Of a stretch of 64,000 bases of DNA, positions 58,972-64,000 are shown in pieces. This DNA is from Candidatus Poribacteria bacterium. GTDB lineage: Bacteria; Poribacteria; WGA-4E; GCA-2687025. The notes under the pieces were generated by a model. The model had not been told where the DNA came from and ran no database searches. It saw nothing but the letters and a program-made list of their open reading frames with translations. Each line of letters opens with the position of its first letter. Position 1 is the stretch's first letter. Location of the stretch: positions 37,506 through 101,505 of the forward strand of contig JAPPNK010000010.1 in NCBI GenBank assembly GCA_028818695.1. Direction: 5' to 3'. Both the position numbers and the translations under genes were made by a program.

Positions 58972-60216
58972 ATGGCGCTGGACGGCAAGAACATTCTGCT
59001 GGGCGTGACCGGCAGCATCGCCGCTTACAAGGCGATTGATCTGACAAGCATGCTGCGCAAAGAGGGCGCGGACCCGCATATCGTCATGACGCCGAGCGCA
59101 TGCAGGTTTGCCGCGTCCGCCGCGTTTGAGACCATTTCGCGCAACCCGGTTCACCTGGACGCTTTCGACAACGCGCGCTGGGAGCCTGAGCATACCCGCC
59201 TCGCGGACGACGCGGACCTCGCGGCGGTGATTCCTGCGACAGCGAACATCATCGCCAAGTTTGCTCACGGCATCGCCGACGACCTGCTCTCGACGCTTTT
59301 GACGGCGGTTCGCTGCCCCGTTCTTGTCGCGCCGGCAATGAACGTTCATATGTACGAAAGTCCGATCACGCAGGCGAATCTGCGCGCCTTGACAGGGCTG
59401 GGCGTCGTCGTCGCGGAGCCTGAAACAGGTCCGCTCGCATGCGGATATGAGGGCGTCGGACGGCTGCAGTCGGTTGAACGGCTGCTGGAAGCGTTGAAAC
59501 ATTTGGAGGCGCGCTCGTTTTACAGGTCGGGCGTCAAGCGGGACATGGCGGGTCTGCGCGCGCTTGTCACGGCGGGACCGACGCGGGAGCCTCTCGACCC
59601 TGTGCGTTTTATCAGCAACCGCTCCTCCGGCAAGATGGGCTATGCGATAGCGGAGGCGGCGCATGCGCGCGGCGCGGAGGTGACGCTTGTGTCGGGCGCG
59701 GTCGGCTTGCCCGCTCCGCGCGGGGTTGAGTATGCGCCCGCGGAGACGGCGCACGAGATGCTGGACGCTGTCATGCGCCGTATCGCGGCCGTCGATGTGG
59801 CGGTGTTCGCGGCGGCCGTGGCGGATTATGAACCGATTGAAGCGGCGCCGGATAAAATTAAAAAAGAGCGGGATCGGATCGCCTTGACTCTTCAGAAAAC
59901 GCCCGACATCGCGCTGGAGGCGGGACGCGCGGACGGGAACCGCTTTCTGATCGGATTCGCCGCCGAAACGAACGCCTTGCCGCAGGGCGGCGTTCAGAAC
60001 GCGCGCCGTAAATTAACCGAAAAAAATCTGGACTTGATCGTTTTAAACGATGTGACGCAGCCGGGAGCCGGCTTTGATGTCGACACCAATATCGTAACGC
60101 TGCTGGATCGGCAAGGCGGACGAACCGATCTGCCGCTCATGCCGAAACGCGCCGCGGCGCACCGCATTTTGGACGCGGCGATTTCTCAAATGAACGCCGA
60201 CCAGAGCCGCCCGTGA
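58972..60216 (+). CDS. coaBC: Bifunctional phosphopantothenoylcysteine decarboxylase/synthetase
   Basis: 414 aa; makes 4'-phosphopantetheine for coenzyme A. CoaC flavoprotein part (1-190): [66 protein letters not shown] and [15 protein letters not shown] with the catalytic Cys. CoaB part (190-414): [71 protein letters not shown] and FAAETNAL. All key motifs are present and the length is normal. Its TGA overlaps the GTG start of the next gene (GTGA, 60213-60216). Confidence 0.97.
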   Translation: MALDGKNILLGVTGSIAAYKAIDLTSMLRKEGADPHIVMTPSACRFAASAAFETISRNPVHLDAFDNARWEPEHTRLADDADLAAVIPATANIIAKFAHGIADDLLSTLLTAVRCPVLVAPAMNVHMYESPITQANLRALTGLGVVVAEPETGPLACGYEGVGRLQSVERLLEALKHLEARSFYRSGVKRDMAGLRALVTAGPTREPLDPVRFISNRSSGKMGYAIAEAAHARGAEVTLVSGAVGLPAPRGVEYAPAETAHEMLDAVMRRIAAVDVAVFAAAVADYEPIEAAPDKIKKERDRIALTLQKTPDIALEAGRADGNRFLIGFAAETNALPQGGVQNARRKLTEKNLDLIVLNDVTQPGAGFDVDTNIVTLLDRQGGRTDLPLMPKRAAAHRILDAAISQMNADQSRP

Positions 60217-62435
60217 AAATCGGCGCGGCCGTTTCCGCTCTCTTGCTGGCGGCGGCGTTGTCGGTCGGATGCTCCGACTCGTCCGACGCCCCCTCCAAAA
60301 CGCCGGCGCAGAAAACCTCCACGCCGACGGCAAAATCGACCGCCCAGCCAAACGTTTTACCGGGCGTTCGCGCGACCGCCGCCGACTGGCCGATGCATAT
60401 GCGCGACGCCTTCCGTTCAGGCGCCGCCGCACAGAGCGGCTTGACCCCCCCGTTTAAAACGGACTGGACGTTCAAAACGGGCGGACGCATCTCCGCCAGC
60501 CCGATCGTCGTCAAAGGCGTCGTTTATGTCGGATCAACCGATCATTATCTTTACGCGCTGCATGCGGACAAATGGGGGGAGAAGTGGCGCTATCTGGCGG
60601 GCGGCGAGATCGTGTATGCTCCCGCGTATGTGAACGGGGCGGTCGTCGCGGCGGATATGTCCGGCAAGTTGACGGGGCTGGACGCCGAGACGGGAGCGAA
60701 GCTCTGGGAGCGCTCCTTTAGCCAGTGGATCAGCTCGCCGCCCGTCGCGGCGGACGGGCTGGTCTGGGTCGGGCTGCATCCGAACGGCATCGCCGGACTG
60801 AACCCGTTGACGGGCGACACCGCCTCTCAACAGCGGAGACAGGCGACCATCGGCGGAGCGTCGCACTATTCGCGGCGGGGGGAGCTGTTGCCCATTTCTC
60901 CGGCGACAGCGGCGCGCCCCGCCGGCAACTGGAAACATACATCGGTCGAGCCTGTGCGGGCGAACGGATTCACAATCGTCGCGTTCGGCGAGGGATCCCT
61001 GCGGGCGTTCGACAGCGCCGGCGCCTTGGCGTGGGAGGATCGCGTCGGCGAAGGTTTTGAGGCGCCGCCGGCTGTCTGGGGCGGACGAATCTACGCGGCG
61101 TCCATCGACGGAAATGTGTACGCGCTGTCGCCGGGCAAGCCTGCGGCGGAGGCGGAGCCGGTTGAGATGGTGGAGTCGACGCATAGCTCGTCTCGGACGC
61201 GCGCCGCGCCGAGCTCTGAGGCGGAGGCGGGGCCGGTTTTCAATGTCGGCATGCGCGTTCCTTTTTTGGAGAACCGCGGCGGATGGGCGCGCGTCAAAGA
61301 CCCGAACGGCAAGGAGCGGTGGATGGCGCCGGGCAGCTGGGCGGCTCTTGAGAGCGCCGAAAAGGGAGCGCTGTTTTTAGAAAACCGAATCTGGTGCAAG
61401 ATCGACGGACGGCTGGCGATGCCTCCTGGGGCGGAACGGCCCGTCTGGTCGCCGGACGGCAGGCGGGCGGCGTTTTATGTGCGCTCGCATGTCGGATCGA
61501 AGCATTGGCGCGCTACATCGCTCTGGTTTTACGACTCGCAGAACGGCGATACGCGGCGCGCGGCGGTTGGATCGTTTATGAACCCGCGCCTTTCATGGTC
61601 GCCGGACAGCCGATGGGCGGCGTATGAGATGTATGATACGGAGTCGCCGCAGGCGGGCGCTTCGATCTGGTTCGTCAACGCGGAAAGCGGGAAACCGCGC
61701 CGTTTGATCGACGGGGAGGCGCCCGCATGGTCGCCGACGCGCCACCAGATCGCGTTGATTCAGCGCAGAACCGACGCGGACGAGCTGGCGCTTCTCAACA
61801 GCAACGGAACGGAGCTGACATATCCCGCCCGGTATGCGTTGAAGGGGCGCCGTGAGGATTACCGCCCGCACACGCTGCCGGCGTGGAGTCCGGACGGAAC
61901 GCGGCTCGCCTTCGGGACGGACGCCATCTACCACCAGGACGGAACGGCGCGCATCGGCGTTTCAGGCGTTGAGCAGCGCAGCTTTTCGGGGTATCTCAAG
62001 ACGGCGGCGGAGCGCATCTACGCGCTGTCATGGTCGCCGGACGGGACGAAGCTCGCCTGCGCGGTGAGCGGCCACGGCGGCGCAAGCGCGGACGACCCAG
62101 GCAGCCGGCGCATCGTCGTTTATTGGGCGGACGAGTCGCAGCCAGGGTTCGTCCTTCCGCATGCGCACCCGACATGGATCGACGGGGCGCGGCTTGCGTA
62201 TGCGCAGAGTCCGACGGTTCCGGGGGATCAGACGCGCGTCTGGGTGGTGGACGCCAACGCGCGGCGCAAGCGTCTGGCGTTGAAGACTCATCTAAACGTG
62301 TCGGGGCTGCAGTGGGTGGAGGCGCGGAAACGTCTGGCGGTGTGGACATCGAAGCGGCCGGTGAAGGACGGGAAACTTCAGGCGATGGAGACGCGGTGCT
62401 GGTTCGTCCGCATTTCAGACGAGCCGCAGTATTGA
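60213..62435 (+). CDS. Lipoprotein with PQQ-type propeller, SH3-like insert and TolB-like propeller
   Basis: 740 aa from GTG 60213, coupled to coaBC. Lipobox: AALSVGCSDSS, so anchored to a membrane. A Ser/Thr/Pro linker precedes a first propeller (about residues 60-300) with PQQ/BamB-like repeats: VVKGVVYVGSTDHYLYALHA, AYVNGAVVAADMSGKLTGLD, VWGGRIYAASIDGNVYALSP. A Glu/Ser linker leads to a small SH3b-like unit (VGMRVPFLENRGGWARVKDP). The C-terminal 340 residues are PD40/TolB-like blades: PVWSPDGRRAAFYV, LSWSPDSRWAAYEMY, PAWSPDGTRLAFGTD, LSWSPDGTKLACAVS. A scaffold or sensor for envelope biology; I know of no such exact architecture. Confidence 0.85.
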   Translation: MKIGAAVSALLLAAALSVGCSDSSDAPSKTPAQKTSTPTAKSTAQPNVLPGVRATAADWPMHMRDAFRSGAAAQSGLTPPFKTDWTFKTGGRISASPIVVKGVVYVGSTDHYLYALHADKWGEKWRYLAGGEIVYAPAYVNGAVVAADMSGKLTGLDAETGAKLWERSFSQWISSPPVAADGLVWVGLHPNGIAGLNPLTGDTASQQRRQATIGGASHYSRRGELLPISPATAARPAGNWKHTSVEPVRANGFTIVAFGEGSLRAFDSAGALAWEDRVGEGFEAPPAVWGGRIYAASIDGNVYALSPGKPAAEAEPVEMVESTHSSSRTRAAPSSEAEAGPVFNVGMRVPFLENRGGWARVKDPNGKERWMAPGSWAALESAEKGALFLENRIWCKIDGRLAMPPGAERPVWSPDGRRAAFYVRSHVGSKHWRATSLWFYDSQNGDTRRAAVGSFMNPRLSWSPDSRWAAYEMYDTESPQAGASIWFVNAESGKPRRLIDGEAPAWSPTRHQIALIQRRTDADELALLNSNGTELTYPARYALKGRREDYRPHTLPAWSPDGTRLAFGTDAIYHQDGTARIGVSGVEQRSFSGYLKTAAERIYALSWSPDGTKLACAVSGHGGASADDPGSRRIVVYWADESQPGFVLPHAHPTWIDGARLAYAQSPTVPGDQTRVWVVDANARRKRLALKTHLNVSGLQWVEARKRLAVWTSKRPVKDGKLQAMETRCWFVRISDEPQY

Positions 62436-62463
62436 GCTCCGCCTCCCGCGCCGCTGCCTTTCC

Positions 62464-62500
62464 GCCGTCATTCCTCCTGCGAAAGCGAAAATCTTAGAGT
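62464..62500. repeat. Degenerate REP-like element
   Basis: CGTCATTCCTCCTGCGAAAG then CGAAAATCTTAGAGTCC: the flanks match the family but the palindrome is broken. Confidence 0.5.
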
Positions 62501-62504
62501 CCTT

Positions 62505-62534
62505 TTGGACGCTCCAGACGCTTTAGAGTATTCT
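62505..62534 (+). promoter_or_regulatory. Possible promoter of the terminal WD40 gene
   Basis: TTGGAC (62505-62510), 18 bases, TATTCT (62529-62534), 34 bases before ATG 62569. Confidence 0.45.
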
Positions 62535-62568
62535 AAAATTGCGCGCGACTACTGCATCAGGACATTAC

Positions 62569-64000
62569 ATGAAAACACAGCGACCTTCTCTTCCGCACAC
62601 TTGCAGACTTTTAGCGGCGCTTTTTGCGCTGACGCTCTTTGCTGAAAACAGCCCGGCGCAAACGGAACGAACGATCGAGAGGCATATGAGTGATGTCTAC
62701 TCGGTGGCATATTCTCCGGACGGTACACAACTTGCCAGCGGCAGCTATGATAATACGATCCGAATCTGGAACGCCGAGACGGGCAAACCAATATGGACGC
62801 TCAGGGGGCATACGGAAGTTGTCTTGTCCGTGGCATATTCTCCGGATGGCTCCCAGCTCGCCAGCGGCAGCGGCGACGGCACCGTGCGGATCTGGAACGC
62901 CGATACGGGCAAACCGATCCGAACGCTCAGGGGGCATACGGGTAGCGTCTTGTCCGTGGCGTATTCTCCGGACGGCTCCCAGCTCGCCAGCGGCGGCAGC
63001 GACGGCACAGTGTGGATCAGGAATGCCGAGACGGGCAAACTAATACGAGCGCTCGGGGGGCATACAACTTGGGTCTATTCCGTGGCGTATTCTCCGGACG
63101 GCTCCCAGCTCACCACCAGCAGCCACGGCATGGCGCGGATCTGGAATGCCGAGACAGGCAATCCAATACGAACGCTTGTTGCGGGGTTGGAATATATCAC
63201 GGTCTTGTCCGTGGCATATTCTCCGGACGGCTCCCAGCTTGTCGGCGGCGGCAGCAACGGCGACGTGCTGTTCTGGGACGCCGAGACGGGCAACGGACCA
63301 ATACGAACGTTGGAGGGCGGCTTGTATATCCATTCCGTGGCGTATTCTCCGGACGGTACACGGATTGCCAGCAACGGCTACTATGGCAGCGACGTGTTTA
63401 TCAGGAACGCCGAGACGGGCAGATTAATACGAAGGCTTGAGGGGCATACGGGTTTTGACATGCACTTTGTCGGTTCGGCGGTCTCTTCGGTGGCGTATTC
63501 TCCGGACGGCGCCCAGCTTGCCAGCAACGGCATCAACGGCGTAGTACATATCTGGAACGCCGAGACGGGCGACCTAATACGAACGCTCGGGGGCCATACG
63601 GGCGAGATCACTTCGGTGGCGTATTCTCCGGACGGTACACGGATTGCCAGCGGCGGCGCTGACACGACTATACAGTTATGGAACGTTGAGACAGGCGCGT
63701 ATGCCTTTCAAATGCTCAGGGGGCACACGGGTGGGGTCACGTCGGTGGCGTATTCTCCGGACGGTACACGACTTGCCAGCGGCGGCTACGACGACACAGT
63801 GCGGATCTGGAACGCCGATACAGGCGACCCAATACGAACGCTTAAGGGGCATACGGATTGGGTCTCTTCGGTGGCGTATTCTCCGGACGGTACGCGGATT
63901 GCCAGCGGCAGCGGCGACGGCACAGCGCGGATCTGGAACGCCGACACAGGCGACCCAATACGAACGCTTAAGGGGCATACGGATTGGGTCTCTTCGGTGG
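62569..64000 (+). CDS. Exported WD40 repeat protein, 3' end outside window
   Basis: Open from ATG 62569 (MKTQRPSLPHTCRLLAALF) to the window end, at least 477 residues. The signal peptide (LLAALFALTLFAENSPAQ) directs export. WD40 repeats start near residue 45; eleven are begun in the window, with SVAYSPDG markers at 62704, 62830, 62956, 63082, 63211, 63337, 63490, 63616, 63745, 63871 and 63997. Spacing is 126 bases or close to it (129 and 153 occur), always a multiple of three. Repeats read SVAYSPDGTRLASGG, TVRIWNADTG, PIRTLKGHT. More than seven repeats means at least two propellers or a non-standard ring. DNA-level similarity between copies is high, so gain or loss of repeats is easy. Follows the propeller lipoprotein by 133 bases. 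Confidence 0.93.
   Translation, partial: MKTQRPSLPHTCRLLAALFALTLFAENSPAQTERTIERHMSDVYSVAYSPDGTQLASGSYDNTIRIWNAETGKPIWTLRGHTEVVLSVAYSPDGSQLASGSGDGTVRIWNADTGKPIRTLRGHTGSVLSVAYSPDGSQLASGGSDGTVWIRNAETGKLIRALGGHTTWVYSVAYSPDGSQLTTSSHGMARIWNAETGNPIRTLVAGLEYITVLSVAYSPDGSQLVGGGSNGDVLFWDAETGNGPIRTLEGGLYIHSVAYSPDGTRIASNGYYGSDVFIRNAETGRLIRRLEGHTGFDMHFVGSAVSSVAYSPDGAQLASNGINGVVHIWNAETGDLIRTLGGHTGEITSVAYSPDGTRIASGGADTTIQLWNVETGAYAFQMLRGHTGGVTSVAYSPDGTRLASGGYDDTVRIWNADTGDPIRTLKGHTDWVSSVAYSPDGTRIASGSGDGTARIWNADTGDPIRTLKGHTDWVSSV

Noticed and set aside
62700-64000. Regularly spaced repeats that might suggest a CRISPR array
   Set aside because: Repeats are in-frame 126-base WD40 units with no unique spacers and no cas genes; no CRISPR is present in the window.

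Overview
The window is a GC-rich bacterial chromosome segment with dense, mostly minus-strand gene clusters. The cell is Gram-negative: it carries an Omp85/TamA-like barrel protein with a TamB-like partner, an RseP-type site-2 protease and lipoprotein signals. The gene mix (formylglycine-type sulfatases, a phytanoyl-CoA dioxygenase-family enzyme, a DUF1549/DUF1553 haem protein, WD40 proteins, futalosine-pathway menaquinone genes, a squalene-hopene-cyclase-like protein) resembles Candidatus Poribacteria or a PVC-adjacent lineage. That assignment is inference; no rRNA is present.

Layout. 1-6.1 kb: a truncated membrane protein, then on the minus strand a uracil-DNA cluster (type-4 uracil-DNA glycosylase, a large protein joining three HEPN-like domains to a degenerate glycosylase domain, and dCTP deaminase) downstream of rseP-ispG. 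8-13 kb: MetE-like enzyme, tRNA-Pro, an Mrr-type type IV restriction enzyme, sulfatase and PhyH dioxygenase. 13-16 kb: two membrane-anchored unknowns. 16.3-21.6 kb: a tight operon mqnP-like, mqnA, amidohydrolase, class II terpene cyclase, glycosyltransferase. 21.6-28 kb: DUF1549/1553 protein, FemAB-like protein, LPG-synthase-like membrane protein, aminotransferase. 27.5-31.6 kb: hrcA-grpE-dnaJ-prmA heat-shock operon without dnaK. 32-42 kb: bL28, second sulfatase, four paralogous secreted beta-sandwich proteins, a 7-bladed WD40 protein, argH-pyrF-formyltransferase operon, TPR protein and a frameshifted RelE-like toxin. 42.9-52.5 kb: rpsD-tamB-tamA. 52.5-54.9 kb: a decayed type ISP restriction-methylase remnant and a low-GC secreted zinc metalloprotease behind a strong promoter. 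55-64 kb: frameshifted peptide-binding lipoprotein, UDP-glucuronate decarboxylase-like epimerase, DegT-like protein, CoaBC, a three-part propeller lipoprotein, and a WD40-repeat protein that runs off the edge.

Intergenic spaces carry a REP-like palindrome (TTCCCGC-4-GCGGGAA) in at least eight copies and at least three other dispersed repeat families. The most unusual item is the triple HEPN-degenerate UDG fusion at 1.87-3.96 kb. It lies beside the canonical UDG it probably arose from and upstream of dCTP deaminase, which suggests a uracil-sensing RNase or defence-like module (hypothesis).
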